Shown one piece after another: positions 37,383 through 47,249 of a stretch of 64,000 nt of DNA. Origin of the DNA: Lachnospiraceae bacterium (GTDB lineage Bacteria > Bacillota > Clostridia > Lachnospirales > Lachnospiraceae); NCBI GenBank assembly GCA_017557525.1, contig JAFYYN010000005.1, forward strand, positions 1-64,000, read 5' to 3'. Position numbers and translations under genes: made by a program. Under the pieces are notes generated by a model. That model ran no database searches, was not told where the DNA came from, and was given only the letters and a program-made list of their open reading frames with translations. The stretch's first letter is position 1; each line of letters begins with the position of its first letter.

Positions 37383-39774
37383 TTTGAAGAAGGCATCCGT
37401 ATTTAAAGTACTGGTTGCGGCAATAGCTATCCTGACAGTAATGCTTATTGCCCCGCAGGTTAAGACCAGGGCAGCAGAAGGAGAGTATCTGCAGGATGAA
37501 GCAAGATCCATGATCGATGAGATCAATGAATTCAGACACAGTTCGGAAGCATGGTATTGGAACGAGGATGATTCTGCAAAAGTAACCTGTAGCGGGCTTG
37601 GAGATCTGATATATGATGTGGAGCTGGAGAAGGTAGCAATGCTGCGCGCTAAAGAAATAGCTGAATCATTCAGCCATACCAGGCCCAATGGTGAAAGCTG
37701 CTTTACAGCATATGATGATTGTGGCTATAACTGGCAGATTACTGTAGGAGAAAATATAGCATACGGACAGCCAACTGCACATTCAGTTTACATGGCATGG
37801 CGTGAGGATGACTATAAATATGCCGGTCAGGGTCACAGGCGTAATATGCTTAACTCACAGTTTAAAGCAATAGGAATAGGCTGTTACAGTGTTAACGGCA
37901 GAAAATACTGGGTACAGGAGTTTGCGGGAAATACTCCTACAGTGACACTTACACCCAGTCCCGAGCCTACAGCAAATGTAACTGCAACACCTGATCCGAC
38001 CAAGGAAGTTACCCCTGAACCTACAAAAGAAGTTACTCCTGAGCCGACTAAAGAACCTGCAAAGAAGAGTCTCGCTTCAGTAAGTTTTTCTTTTACTGAT
38101 ATAAGGACCGGTAAAACCGTAAACTTTAAGGGCAACGACGGAGTACCTAAAGTAATCGTATTAGGCGGACTCGGTAGCTGCTATAATACGATCAGTGCTA
38201 TGAAGAGCTTTACATCACTGATGCCTAAGATAGATGGTGATTTCGAGTTATACGCACTTGATATTAAGGATAATTCAGAGGATTCAATCTTAAATTGGTT
38301 AGCTGATGACGGTATTATATCATCCGCTCATATAACATCCATAAACAATATTTCAGGTTCAAGCTATTGGGGTCTTTACCAGTACGGACAGGATGCTATT
38401 GAAGCCGCAGGTGACAACTGGCTCATGCCAATGGTATTATACATTGATGGGAATGGCAATCTGTCCTCTGCAACAGTAAATTTCCAGTCAAAGGATGTTA
38501 TAGAGAGTGAACTGGGTAAGATTGTAAAATTTGGCAAAGCAGTTACACCTGAACCCACTAAGGAAATCACACCTGAGCCTACAAAAGTGGTAACACCCGA
38601 GCCTACAAAGGAAATTACACCTGAGCCTACAAAAGTGGTAACACCTGAGCCTACAAAGGAGATAACCCCCGAACCCACAAAAGAGATAACTCCGGCACCG
38701 ACACAGGGTGCAAAGGCAAACGGTACATTCTCCGGGACCACATTTGAAATGACGGATGTCCTTACCGGATCCAAGGCTACGTTTGATGGTGGAGACGGAA
38801 AAGCAAAGATTATTCTTTTCGGTGACTTAAGCTCCTGCTGGAACACACTGGATATTGTGGATTCTTTTGGTTACGGGATGTCATACATAGATTATGATGT
38901 AAAAATATATCTTATCGACACAAAGAATTCCAAGGACAGTAATCTTAAAACATGGCTCAATTACGCAAATATCAACGATTCAATGTTTGCTTCGGCAGAA
39001 AAGAAAGTTAAAGCTACCGGAGATATGACCGTTGAAGAAATAAAGAAAACCATACTTTCAGCTGCAGGAGTTAAGGCAAAAGGAAAGAGATACAATTTTG
39101 TATCACCTGCCTTGGCATATATCGATGGAAACGGGGATATTGTTGCAGCTACCACAGGATATGTAGACTATGAGAATATAATCCCGTATATGGATTATCT
39201 GATGGACAAGAATGCTGATATCAGCGTAATCCATCGTTCCGGGAATACTGAGACAATCGTAGAGAATACTATAAAGAGTGATACATCTGTTGTACAGAAG
39301 GTATTAAGGACGGATGTAATGGGCGGCAAGAGCATAGATGTATTCAAGGTTAACAAGAAGGGAAAGAAAGAAAATACTTCTTATACTGTAACCGGGAAAA
39401 ATACAGCGACTCTTATGTCCACCATTACGGATCTTACAAAGCTCACTATTCCTTCATATGTAAAGATAGGCGGAAAGAAGTACTATGTTACCGTTGTTGA
39501 TCAGCCGGGTAACCCTCAGCTTTCCAAGGTAACACAGGTTACTATAGGCAGCAAGGTAAAGAAACTGACAGCGAATGCATTTAAGTCTGTAAATAAACTT
39601 TCTGTAGTAAACATAACTGCAGGCAAACTTAAGACTATAGAAAAAGGTGCATTTTCAATGACTGATGAAAACACGGTATTCAATATCAAGGGTACTAAGA
39701 ACCAGTTTGAGAATGTTAAGAAGCTTCTTATTGCATCCGGAGTAAGTGAAAAAGCGACATTTATAAACAAATAA
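37372..39774 (+). CDS. Secreted CAP-domain protein with two thioredoxin-fold-like modules and an LRR-like C-terminus
   Basis: An 800-residue exported protein. After a signal peptide (ending RAAEG) comes a CAP/SCP domain (about 40-190) with FSHTRPNG, VGENIAYG and GHRRNMLN motifs. A TPEPTKE linker follows, then a roughly 120-residue alpha/beta module (about 240-380; KVIVLGGLGSCYNT, MVLYIDGNGN), a longer TPEPTKE linker, and a second copy (about 445-610; KIILFGDLSSCWNT, LAYIDGNGD). Both modules look thioredoxin-like with a single conserved Cys in SCxNT. The C-terminus (LTIPSYVKIGGKKYYVT, VTIGSKVKKLTANAFK) resembles BspA-type leucine-rich repeats. Its GAGGAGG site lies within truA, whose stop it overlaps. 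The function is unknown; probably cell wall associated. Confidence 0.82.
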   Translation: MKISLKKASVFKVLVAAIAILTVMLIAPQVKTRAAEGEYLQDEARSMIDEINEFRHSSEAWYWNEDDSAKVTCSGLGDLIYDVELEKVAMLRAKEIAESFSHTRPNGESCFTAYDDCGYNWQITVGENIAYGQPTAHSVYMAWREDDYKYAGQGHRRNMLNSQFKAIGIGCYSVNGRKYWVQEFAGNTPTVTLTPSPEPTANVTATPDPTKEVTPEPTKEVTPEPTKEPAKKSLASVSFSFTDIRTGKTVNFKGNDGVPKVIVLGGLGSCYNTISAMKSFTSLMPKIDGDFELYALDIKDNSEDSILNWLADDGIISSAHITSINNISGSSYWGLYQYGQDAIEAAGDNWLMPMVLYIDGNGNLSSATVNFQSKDVIESELGKIVKFGKAVTPEPTKEITPEPTKVVTPEPTKEITPEPTKVVTPEPTKEITPEPTKEITPAPTQGAKANGTFSGTTFEMTDVLTGSKATFDGGDGKAKIILFGDLSSCWNTLDIVDSFGYGMSYIDYDVKIYLIDTKNSKDSNLKTWLNYANINDSMFASAEKKVKATGDMTVEEIKKTILSAAGVKAKGKRYNFVSPALAYIDGNGDIVAATTGYVDYENIIPYMDYLMDKNADISVIHRSGNTETIVENTIKSDTSVVQKVLRTDVMGGKSIDVFKVNKKGKKENTSYTVTGKNTATLMSTITDLTKLTIPSYVKIGGKKYYVTVVDQPGNPQLSKVTQVTIGSKVKKLTANAFKSVNKLSVVNITAGKLKTIEKGAFSMTDENTVFNIKGTKNQFENVKKLLIASGVSEKATFINK

Positions 39775-39813
39775 ATGGCTTGTTTTTGCAGAGCAAATAT
39801 CAATACCAAAATA

Positions 39814-39860
39814 AAAGGCATAAAAGTAACTTAAAAAATTACTTTTATGCCTTTGCATTA
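39814..39860. terminator. Perfect 16-bp terminator hairpin
   Basis: AAAGGCATAAAAGTAA (39814-39829) pairs perfectly with the complement at 39839-39854 around a 9-nt loop, followed by an AT-rich tract with a run of six T at 39864-39869. It isolates the CAP gene from rplM. Confidence 0.85.
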
Positions 39861-39901
39861 TAATTTTTTATAAATTTTTTAAAAAATATTCAATTAAAGC
39901 A

Positions 39902-39930
39902 TTGACAAAACAAAAAAATCATAATATACT
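39902..39930 (+). promoter_or_regulatory. Strong promoter of rplM-rpsI
   Basis: A perfect TTGACA (39902-39907), 17-bp spacer, TATACT (39925-39930). The predicted start is near 39937. Confidence 0.88.
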
Positions 39931-39936
39931 CTACAC

Positions 39937-40052
39937 TGTTGCGCGAGAAATCGCCACACAAAAAGATTTACATATTCCTGGTGTCTTTACACATGGGAGT
40001 GGTATAAAGGCAGATTTATCTGCCGATCAGTATTTTTACAGGAGGAACAGAA
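39937..40052 (+). ncRNA. rplM leader, possible L13 autoregulatory RNA
   Basis: The transcript has a 116-nt leader with a GGCAGA/TCTGCC hairpin at 40009-40024 just before the AGGAGG of rplM. Leaders of rplM in Firmicutes can be bound by L13. I cannot confirm a match to the known L13 leader fold; the assignment rests on position and length. Confidence 0.35.
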
Positions 40053-40505
40053 ATGGATACAACAAAGAGCTACATGCCCAGTGGAAAGACCATTGAGAGA
40101 AAATGGTACGTTGTAGACGCAGAAGGCCAGACATTAGGTCGTCTCTGCTCAGAGATTGCAAATGTATTAAGAGGCAAGAATAAGCCTACTTTCACACCTT
40201 TCCTTGATATGGGTGACAATGTTATCGTTGTTAACGCAGCTAAGATCAAGGTTACAGGTAAGAAACTTGATCAGAAGATTTACTACAACCACTCAGATTA
40301 TCCGGGTGGACTTCGTGAGACCACACTTCGTCAGATGCTTGCTAAGAAGCCTGAGGAGGTTATCCGTCTTGCAGTAAAGGGCATGCTTCCCAAGGCAGCT
40401 CTTGGACGCGAAATGATCAAGAAGCTTCATGTATATGCAGGTCCCGAGCATGAGCAGCAGGCTCAGAAGCCCGAAGTACTTGTTATCAACACAAAGCTTA
40501 ACTAA
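40053..40505 (+). CDS. rplM: 50S ribosomal protein L13
   Basis: A 150-residue L13, an early assembly protein of the large subunit. Recognisable segments are [38 protein letters not shown], and [26 protein letters not shown] precedes the start. rpsI follows after 23 bp, the conserved L13-S9 pair. Confidence 0.98.
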   Translation: MDTTKSYMPSGKTIERKWYVVDAEGQTLGRLCSEIANVLRGKNKPTFTPFLDMGDNVIVVNAAKIKVTGKKLDQKIYYNHSDYPGGLRETTLRQMLAKKPEEVIRLAVKGMLPKAALGREMIKKLHVYAGPEHEQQAQKPEVLVINTKLN

Positions 40506-40528
40506 TCGGGTGAAAGGAGAAAATTAAA

Positions 40529-40930
40529 ATGGCTAAAGATACATCCAGATTCTACGGAACAGGAAGAAGAAAAAGCAGTATTGCCAGAGTATATTTAATG
40601 CCCGGAACAGGCAAGATTACTGTTAATAAGAGAGATATTGATGCATATTTCGGTCTTGAGACCTTAAAGGTTGTTGTTCGTCAGCCCTTAGAGCTTACCA
40701 ACACCCTTGATAAGTTTGATGTACTTGTTAACGTTCACGGCGGTGGATTTACCGGTCAGGCAGGCGCTATCAGACATGGTATTTCACGTGCACTTCTTCA
40801 GGCAGATTCAGAGGAGTACAGACCTTTACTTAAGAAGGCTGGTTTCTTAACTCGTGACCCTCGTATGAAGGAAAGAAAGAAGTACGGCTTAAAGGCAGCT
40901 CGTCGTGCACCTCAGTTCTCAAAGAGATAA
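40529..40930 (+). CDS. rpsI: 30S ribosomal protein S9
   Basis: A 133-residue S9 whose C-terminal tail reaches the P-site tRNA. The N-terminus ([19 protein letters not shown]) and the basic C-terminus ending in SKR ([17 protein letters not shown]) are typical. AAGGAG precedes the start. Confidence 0.98.
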   Translation: MAKDTSRFYGTGRRKSSIARVYLMPGTGKITVNKRDIDAYFGLETLKVVVRQPLELTNTLDKFDVLVNVHGGGFTGQAGAIRHGISRALLQADSEEYRPLLKKAGFLTRDPRMKERKKYGLKAARRAPQFSKR

Positions 40931-40937
40931 TATTTTA

Positions 40938-40969
40938 CAAACCCTGGAATCGATTTCCGGGGTTTTTTG
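40938..40969 (+). terminator. Terminator after rpsI
   Basis: AACCCTGGAA and TTTCCGGGGTT form a stem with one internal mismatch, followed by TTTTTT. Confidence 0.85.
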
Positions 40970-40989
40970 CTATAAAGGAAGGAGGCACC

Positions 40990-43530
40990 ATGGAACAGTA
41001 TAATGTAACGGGGATGAGCTGTGCTGCCTGCCAATCAAGAGTTGAGAAAGCTGTAAGTGCTGTAGATGGCGTTGAAAGCTGTGCGGTAAGCCTGCTTACA
41101 AACTCCATGGGTGTTGAAGGGACTGCTTCACCTGAAAAAATAATAGCAGCTGTTGAGGCAGCAGGATATGGGGCGAGTATAAAGGGTAAAAATGGTACCG
41201 GGAGCCGGGCAACCGGGATGGAAGATCCGTTAAAGGATACAGAGACGCCTAAAATGAAAAAAAGGCTTATAGCCTCGGTGATCCTTTTGATACCTCTTAT
41301 GTATGTTTCTATGGGACACATGCTGCTTGATCTGCCGCTGCCAGGTTTTCTTGACGGAAATCATGTGGCAATGGGTTTGTATGAACTTTTGATATCCGGC
41401 ATGATCATGGTGATCAATCAAAAGTTCTTTGTCAGCGGTTTTAAGGGGCTTATACACAGATCTCCCAATATGGACACCCTTGTAGCTTTAGGGGCAACCG
41501 CGTCATTTGCATACAGCGTTGTTGCTCTGTTTGCCATGACAGGTTCCGTCCTTGATAATGACACTGATCAGGTAATGTTTTATATGGATCAGTTTTATTT
41601 TGAGGCTGCTGCGATGATCCTGACGCTGATCACTGTCGGGAAAATGCTTGAAGCAAGGTCCAAAGGAAAAACAACAAATGCTCTTAAAGGGTTGATGAAC
41701 CTTTCTCCGAAAACGGCAGTGATTATCCGTGACGGCGTTGAAACTACTGTGCCCATAGAGCAAGTAAAGGTTGGAGACAGATTTGCAGTAAGACCCGGAG
41801 AAAGCATACCGGTGGATGGTATAGTGTCAGAGGGAGAAAGTGCTGTAAATGAATCGGCCCTTACCGGAGAGAGCCTTCCCGTAGAAAAGAAAATAGGAGA
41901 CACTGTATCTGCGGCTACAATAAATACATCAGGCTATATGGTCTGCGAAGCAACAAGAGTCGGTGAGGATACCACTCTTTCTGCGATCATAAAAATGGTT
42001 AGCGATGCAGCTGCAACGAAAGCGCCTATTGCAAAAATAGCCGACAGGGTATCGGGAGTTTTTGTCCCGGTGGTTATAGGGATAGCTTTTGTAACATTTA
42101 TAGTATGGCTGATAACAGGACAGGGTGTGGGTTACGCCATAGCCAGGGCAGTATCGGTGCTTGTCATAAGCTGTCCGTGTGCACTTGGCCTTGCTACTCC
42201 TGTGGCGATAATGGTTGGAAACGGCGTAGCCGCAAAAACAGGTATTCTGTTTAAAACGGCAGCTTCCTTAGAACAGGCCGGAAAAACCAGGATAGTTGCA
42301 CTTGATAAAACCGGTACTATCACAACAGGAGAGATGAAGGTTACCGATATTCATCCCCTTAACGGAGTAGCTGAAAATGAGCTGCTGTGTGTAGCATATG
42401 CCCTTGAGTCCAAAAGTGAGCATCCGATCTCAAAGGCGGTAACAGAGTATTCCAAAGCAAAAAATATAACACTAAAAGCTACTACAGATTTTGATGTGCT
42501 TTCCGGTAACGGCTTAAAAGCGAGACTTGACAGCGACGTTATATATGGGGGCAATTTAAAATATATAGGCAGTGTCGTAAGCAAGATTGGAAACGAAACA
42601 AAAGCAGTTACAGACAGATTGTCAAGGGAAGGAAAAACACCTATACTGTTTGCAAAGGGTGATGGACTCCTTGGAGTGATCGGAGTATCAGATGTTATAA
42701 ATGAGGATTCTCCCGAAGCTATAGCAGAACTAAAAAATATGGGCATTCACGTAGTGATGCTTACCGGAGATAACGAGGTAACCGCAGAGGCTATAGCTCT
42801 ACAGGCGGGTGTTGATGAGGTAGTTGCATCGGTAAAGCCTGATGGCAAGGAGGCGGTCGTAAGAAAACTTATGGAGCATGGGACAGTTACCATGGTTGGA
42901 GACGGGATAAATGATGCTCCCGCATTAACCTCTGCAGACCTTGGGATTGCGATAGGTGCCGGTACGGATATCGCCATAGATGCAGCGGATGTTGTCCTTA
43001 TGAAAAACAGCATAAAGGATGTTGCTGCAGCAATAAGGATATCAAGAAGTACCATCAGGAATATCCATGAGAATCTGTTCTGGGCATTCTTTTACAACGC
43101 TTTGGGGATCCCGCTTGCCGCTGGCTGTTATATAGCAGCATTTGGATGGGAGCTTAATCCGATATTCGGGGCAGCGGCGATGGGACTGTCAAGCTTCTGT
43201 GTAGTAACCAATGCCCTGCGGCTTAACTGGATAAAGCCCTATGACAGTAAAAGAGATAAAAAAGTTAAAAACCCGGTAACAGGGACTATAATAGAACAAA
43301 ACAAAAACACAAAGGAGAACGAAGAAATGAAGATCAAAGTAAACGGAATGATGTGCGCACATTGTGAGGCTCATGTAAAGAAGGCTTTAGAGGCAATTGA
43401 CGGAATTGAAAGTGTAGTGGCATCACATGAAGAAAATCTTGTTACTATCACAAATTCAAAGGATATAGATGAGTCATTGATCAAGGCAGCAGTAGAAGAA
43501 GCAGGCTATGAATATGCGGGAATGCTTTAA
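40990..43530 (+). CDS. copA: Copper-translocating P-type ATPase with N- and C-terminal HMA domains
   Basis: An 846-residue P1B-type ATPase that exports Cu(I). The N-terminal HMA domain has GMSCAAC (8-14). The core has the phosphatase loop [11 protein letters not shown], the transmembrane metal motif [11 protein letters not shown], the phosphorylation site DKTGT, the SEHPISKAV motif and [10 protein letters not shown]. Unusually a second HMA domain ([11 protein letters not shown], residues about 780-846) is fused at the C-terminus after a Lys/Asn-rich linker. An AGGAG site lies 9 nt before an in-frame ATG at the start of that domain, so a free CopZ-like chaperone may also be made. GGAAGGAGG precedes the main start. 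Confidence 0.92.
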   Translation: MEQYNVTGMSCAACQSRVEKAVSAVDGVESCAVSLLTNSMGVEGTASPEKIIAAVEAAGYGASIKGKNGTGSRATGMEDPLKDTETPKMKKRLIASVILLIPLMYVSMGHMLLDLPLPGFLDGNHVAMGLYELLISGMIMVINQKFFVSGFKGLIHRSPNMDTLVALGATASFAYSVVALFAMTGSVLDNDTDQVMFYMDQFYFEAAAMILTLITVGKMLEARSKGKTTNALKGLMNLSPKTAVIIRDGVETTVPIEQVKVGDRFAVRPGESIPVDGIVSEGESAVNESALTGESLPVEKKIGDTVSAATINTSGYMVCEATRVGEDTTLSAIIKMVSDAAATKAPIAKIADRVSGVFVPVVIGIAFVTFIVWLITGQGVGYAIARAVSVLVISCPCALGLATPVAIMVGNGVAAKTGILFKTAASLEQAGKTRIVALDKTGTITTGEMKVTDIHPLNGVAENELLCVAYALESKSEHPISKAVTEYSKAKNITLKATTDFDVLSGNGLKARLDSDVIYGGNLKYIGSVVSKIGNETKAVTDRLSREGKTPILFAKGDGLLGVIGVSDVINEDSPEAIAELKNMGIHVVMLTGDNEVTAEAIALQAGVDEVVASVKPDGKEAVVRKLMEHGTVTMVGDGINDAPALTSADLGIAIGAGTDIAIDAADVVLMKNSIKDVAAAIRISRSTIRNIHENLFWAFFYNALGIPLAAGCYIAAFGWELNPIFGAAAMGLSSFCVVTNALRLNWIKPYDSKRDKKVKNPVTGTIIEQNKNTKENEEMKIKVNGMMCAHCEAHVKKALEAIDGIESVVASHEENLVTITNSKDIDESLIKAAVEEAGYEYAGML
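43327..43530 (+). CDS. copZ: Possible internally initiated CopZ-like copper chaperone
   Basis: In the copper ATPase frame, AAGGAG (43312-43317) is followed 9 nt later by the ATG at 43327. Initiation here would give a 67-residue protein that matches a complete heavy-metal-associated domain with CAHC. The linker just upstream is low complexity, as expected for a fusion of two once separate genes. Whether this start is used is inference. Confidence 0.45.
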   Translation: MKIKVNGMMCAHCEAHVKKALEAIDGIESVVASHEENLVTITNSKDIDESLIKAAVEEAGYEYAGML

Positions 43531-43578
43531 TAACGGTATACGACTTTTTAAAAAATAGTGGATAAAGAAAACGTTTTA

Positions 43579-43587
43579 TGATATACT
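43579..43587 (+). promoter_or_regulatory. Extended -10 promoter for the CapA-family gene
   Basis: TGATATACT (43579-43587) 50 bp before the start codon, with only a poor -35 (TGGATA at 43559). Confidence 0.5.
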
Positions 43588-43637
43588 GAATCTGTTTATG
43601 GGACTCGGAAAATCAGAGTAACATTGGGAGAGAAGGT

Positions 43638-45056
43638 ATGAGGCATATAAATAAAAAACGGAGCCGATTAGGGGAAAACTTGAGCAGGATAGTAGCGTAT
43701 GTCCTGGTGACAGTGTTGGTTGCAGGGTGTTTTTTTTATAATCTGAATTTTTATTCTGTACCGGTACATGCTGCTACAAATGAGAAAGATACAGAGATTG
43801 GAAAACCCAGATATGTTCGGGATACAGACGGCATCTGGCGCAGAACCGATGAGGATCTTTCACAGCTTTTTACGAAAATATCCAGAAACATCAAATATTC
43901 CGCATATACTGTAAGCTATAATAACGCGAGTATCGAGTTTAACCGCATTGGACGGGATATGTTAAGGTTTGCCGGGAATGCCAGGGATACAATGGATCAG
44001 GAGTTAGGCTGCAGTGCGGTCTGTATGTTTGTCGGAGATATCATGTGTTTAAAAGGGCAGCAATACGCAGCAGAAGTAAAGGGCGGATACGATTTCTGGC
44101 CATCCTACTCCTACGTGGCTGAGCAGTTTAAGACAGCTGATCTTGTTTGCGGAAATCTTGAAACATTGCTTTCTGAGTCAAATCCGATCACCAAAAATCA
44201 GGTTAATGCCGCAAACGGACAGCCCCAGTGTAACGGACCGGTAGTGATACTTGATGCTCTGCGAAAGGCAGGTATCGACATGCTGGTAACTGCCAATAAT
44301 CATACATGTGACTGGGGCGCGCAGGGTATAACAGAAACAAAGACCCATCTTGATGAATATGGCTTTGCCAATGTCGGTACTCATTATTACAAAAAGGACG
44401 AGAAAAAGCAGGGCGAAAGATTTTCCATATTTGATGTAAACGGTATAGATGTTGCGGTTCTTTCTTATACACACATCATCAATCAGCGGGGAAAGCTTAA
44501 TTCTTCCGAGACAGCCATTATGTTTCATCAGTTTGACAGGGAAGTGGTACAAAAGGACATAAATGACGCAAAGGAAAAGGGTGCGGATTTTGTAGTTGTT
44601 TACTGTCACTGGGGCATAGAAAATACAGAAAGCTTAAACTCTGCGCAGACCGAGGACTCAAAATTCCTTGCTGAGGCAGGTGCGGATCTTATAATCGGGT
44701 CACATCCTCACTGTCTGCAGAGCTGTAAATATATAAAGACCGATAGCGGCAAGAAAGTCCTCTGCATGTTTTCAATGGGAAATTTCTGCTCAAGTATGGG
44801 CAGGGATATCAACAATGATACCATAATACTCAGGGTGGAGCTTAAAAAGACATTTATGAAAAATAAGCTGTCAGTTAAGATGTCGAATGCTTCTTATATT
44901 CCCTGCAGGGTATGTAAAATAGACGGTCACAGCAATGTAGTTGTACCAACAAACAAAAAGCTGAACGGTGGATATACATCGGATACATTAAGTGCAGCAG
45001 AGAAACGTATTTCCAAGATAATGAACGGTGTGATCCCGGAATATAAAGGGCAGTAA
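43638..45056 (+). CDS. CapA-family putative metallophosphatase, secreted
   Basis: A 472-residue protein with an N-terminal membrane segment or signal peptide (residues 20-48, ending VHAA). The CapA/PgsA-type domain has MFVGDIMCLKG, VCGNLETLLS, MLVTANNHTCDWG, DFVVVYCHWGIENTE and IIGSHPHCLQ, which carry the Asp, Asn and His residues of the metallophosphatase fold. Family members take part in poly-gamma-glutamate export or hydrolysis, but no pgs/cap genes are nearby, so the substrate is open. Confidence 0.87.
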   Translation: MRHINKKRSRLGENLSRIVAYVLVTVLVAGCFFYNLNFYSVPVHAATNEKDTEIGKPRYVRDTDGIWRRTDEDLSQLFTKISRNIKYSAYTVSYNNASIEFNRIGRDMLRFAGNARDTMDQELGCSAVCMFVGDIMCLKGQQYAAEVKGGYDFWPSYSYVAEQFKTADLVCGNLETLLSESNPITKNQVNAANGQPQCNGPVVILDALRKAGIDMLVTANNHTCDWGAQGITETKTHLDEYGFANVGTHYYKKDEKKQGERFSIFDVNGIDVAVLSYTHIINQRGKLNSSETAIMFHQFDREVVQKDINDAKEKGADFVVVYCHWGIENTESLNSAQTEDSKFLAEAGADLIIGSHPHCLQSCKYIKTDSGKKVLCMFSMGNFCSSMGRDINNDTIILRVELKKTFMKNKLSVKMSNASYIPCRVCKIDGHSNVVVPTNKKLNGGYTSDTLSAAEKRISKIMNGVIPEYKGQ

Positions 45057-45119
45057 AAGTGCAATAAATGAACAGTATTAGGCTATATTGTAATTCTATT
45101 TTTGGTACGGATATGTTAA

Positions 45120-45160
45120 ACTGACTAATGAGGTGTCTGTTATCTTGAAATAACATAGAC
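45120..45160 (+). repeat. Family A repeat fragment plus hairpin before the GH39 gene
   Basis: ACTGACTAATGAGGTGTC matches the right end of family A. It runs into a hairpin GTC-TGTTAT/ATAACA-GAC (45135-45160) 28 bp upstream of the start codon. Confidence 0.5.
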
Positions 45161-45188
45161 AAGATAAACATAACAAAGGAGAAGGCAT

Positions 45189-46871
45189 ATGAAGATCAAA
45201 GCGGACAGCAAAAACAAGGTCACTTTCAACAACCAGGTTGACTACTGCATCGGTACAGGGCGTATGGGGTTAGCTCTGACAAAAGAGTATTATGAGGAGC
45301 TTAAACTTACACAGGAAGAAATAGGTTTCTCACATATCAGAGGTCACGGATTATTTACCGATGATATGGCAATTTATCATGATTTTACATTTAACGGCAA
45401 GAGAATATTAGAATACAATTATACATATCTGGACAGAGTCCTTGATATGTACCAGAGCTTGGGGCTTGCACCTTTCTTTGAGTTAGGTTTTATGCCCAAG
45501 CAGATGGCAAGCGGCGACAACTCAATTTTCTACTGGAAGGGAAATACCACGCCTCCAAAGGATTACAAGGACTGGGCAAATATGGTATCAGCCCTGCTTG
45601 AGCATTGTGTTGCAAGATATGGCGAGCAGGTTTATGATTGGCCTATCGAGGTATGGAACGAGCCCAACCTTCCCGGTTTCTGGAAAGACGCTAACATGGA
45701 AGAATACTTCAAGCTCTTTGAGGTTTCCTACAAGGCAGTCAAGAAGGTAAGCAAGCGTTTTAAGGTAGGCGGACCCGCAGTCTGCGGTATAAAGGATGAA
45801 TTCTGGATCAGATCATTCCTTGATTTCTGTCGCAAAAAGAAGCTTAAGCCTGATTTTGTAACACGCCATCATTATACAACGGAAATGCCCGAAAGAGACG
45901 GACATTACGGATATCAGAGACTTTCCGATCCCGAGATGGGCTTTGCAAACCTTAAGACCAGCAGGGATGCCATTGATTCATATCCGGAGTTTAAGGGACT
46001 TCCTATACACATTACAGAGTTTAATACTTCATATATCCCTAATAATCCGATTCATGACACTAACATCAATGCGGCATATATGGCACAGCAGTTATCCCGC
46101 CTCGGCGATGTAAATGAGTCATATTCATACTGGACATTCGGTGATGTATTTGAGGAAATGGGAGTTCCCTTCTCACAGTTCCACGGCGGATTCGGACTCG
46201 TGGCACATCACTGTATACCAAAGCCCACATTCTGGACCTTTGCATTCTTTAAGAAATTAAAGAATTTTGGTTCAAAATGTATCCATAGGGATGACAGCAG
46301 CGTTATCGTTGCAGACGGCAAGGGCGGATATGCCGGAGTTATCTGGAATATGTCAAAGACCGCAGCTGACGCGGATATTACTATAGATTTAGGTGCAAAA
46401 GGAACTGCAAAAAAATCTGACAAGACAGTTGTTAACGATGATGCTACCGCTATAGTTAAGAGTATTGGAAATAAGGAGTGCTACTCCGTGCTCACCGATC
46501 TGGTAGACGAAGAAGTATGCAATCCGCTTAAAATCTGGCATGATCTTGGTGAGCCCAAGTATCCTTCAGATGCACAGATTGATATCATAAAGAAGGGTTC
46601 AAGACCTCTGGCGCAGAGCTCTATCATAGAAGCAAAAGCAGGCAAGCTCTCAGTAAGCTTTAAGCTTGGAGCATATGGTATCCGCTTCTTTACAATAAAG
46701 CCTATCGAGGTGGAAGGTGATGCCGGCTATGATTTCGAAAAAATTGAGAGAATATCCTGTGCAGATTTAAAGAAGTTTGGAGCAAAGAAGGCTGTAGCTA
46801 AGAAAACTACAACAAAAAAGACCACAGTTAAGAAGAGTACAACTCAAAAAAGTAAAATAGTTGGGTTGTAA
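45189..46871 (+). CDS. GH39 beta-xylosidase-like glycoside hydrolase with Lys/Thr-rich tail
   Basis: A 560-residue family 39 glycosidase, most likely removing xylose from xylo-oligosaccharides. The acid/base Glu158 is in EVWNEPNLPG and the nucleophile Glu277 in HITEFNTSY, matching the spacing in characterised GH39 xylosidases. There is no signal peptide, so it is cytosolic. The C-terminus after the beta-sandwich is an unusual basic tail (residues about 528-555, AKKAVAKKTTTKKTTVKKST type) resembling histone-like or nucleic-acid-binding tails. AAAGGAGAAGG precedes the start. A small membrane protein follows after 12 bp. Confidence 0.9.
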   Translation: MKIKADSKNKVTFNNQVDYCIGTGRMGLALTKEYYEELKLTQEEIGFSHIRGHGLFTDDMAIYHDFTFNGKRILEYNYTYLDRVLDMYQSLGLAPFFELGFMPKQMASGDNSIFYWKGNTTPPKDYKDWANMVSALLEHCVARYGEQVYDWPIEVWNEPNLPGFWKDANMEEYFKLFEVSYKAVKKVSKRFKVGGPAVCGIKDEFWIRSFLDFCRKKKLKPDFVTRHHYTTEMPERDGHYGYQRLSDPEMGFANLKTSRDAIDSYPEFKGLPIHITEFNTSYIPNNPIHDTNINAAYMAQQLSRLGDVNESYSYWTFGDVFEEMGVPFSQFHGGFGLVAHHCIPKPTFWTFAFFKKLKNFGSKCIHRDDSSVIVADGKGGYAGVIWNMSKTAADADITIDLGAKGTAKKSDKTVVNDDATAIVKSIGNKECYSVLTDLVDEEVCNPLKIWHDLGEPKYPSDAQIDIIKKGSRPLAQSSIIEAKAGKLSVSFKLGAYGIRFFTIKPIEVEGDAGYDFEKIERISCADLKKFGAKKAVAKKTTTKKTTVKKSTTQKSKIVGL

Positions 46872-46883
46872 AAGGAGGAAGAA

Positions 46884-47234
46884 ATGGCAAGGAAAGAAAC
46901 ACATGCTACAGAGCAGAAGCCTGAGGAGGAGTTATCCTACGCAGAGCAGCTCCGTAGACGCGAGGACGAAGACAGGTACCTGGCGGAACAGCGAGCAAAT
47001 GGAGAGGAAAAGACAGGATGTCTTGGCGTATCAGCTTCGTTCCTGGTAGGAACATTCTGTATCCTGTTCCTGATCACCGGCGTAGGCTTTTTCGGATACG
47101 GAATATACTGCTTTATCAACGGAGAGTATGATGTATCTAAGAGACTTATCATGGTAATAGTAGGAGCGCTTGTTACAGTAGCGTCAATACTCGTTTGGAG
47201 AATGTTCCATAGGAACTTACATAATGATGAATAA
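46884..47234 (+). CDS. Small membrane protein with charged N-terminus
   Basis: A 116-residue protein. The first 50 residues are highly charged (ELSYAEQLRRREDEDRYLAE) and likely helical; two transmembrane helices follow (about 52-76 and 88-106). AAAGGAGG precedes the start, 12 bp after the GH39 gene. No family recognised. Confidence 0.7.
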   Translation: MARKETHATEQKPEEELSYAEQLRRREDEDRYLAEQRANGEEKTGCLGVSASFLVGTFCILFLITGVGFFGYGIYCFINGEYDVSKRLIMVIVGALVTVASILVWRMFHRNLHNDE

Positions 47235-47249
47235 CATCATAAGGAGGGG

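Noticed and set aside
38376-38846. Minus-strand open frame of 156 codons with VGSGV repeats
   Set aside because: It is the antisense of the TPEPTKE linker of the CAP protein, without a ribosome site.
39902-40096. 64-codon open frame before rplM
   Set aside because: It starts within the -35 box of the rplM promoter and overlaps the rplM start in another frame.
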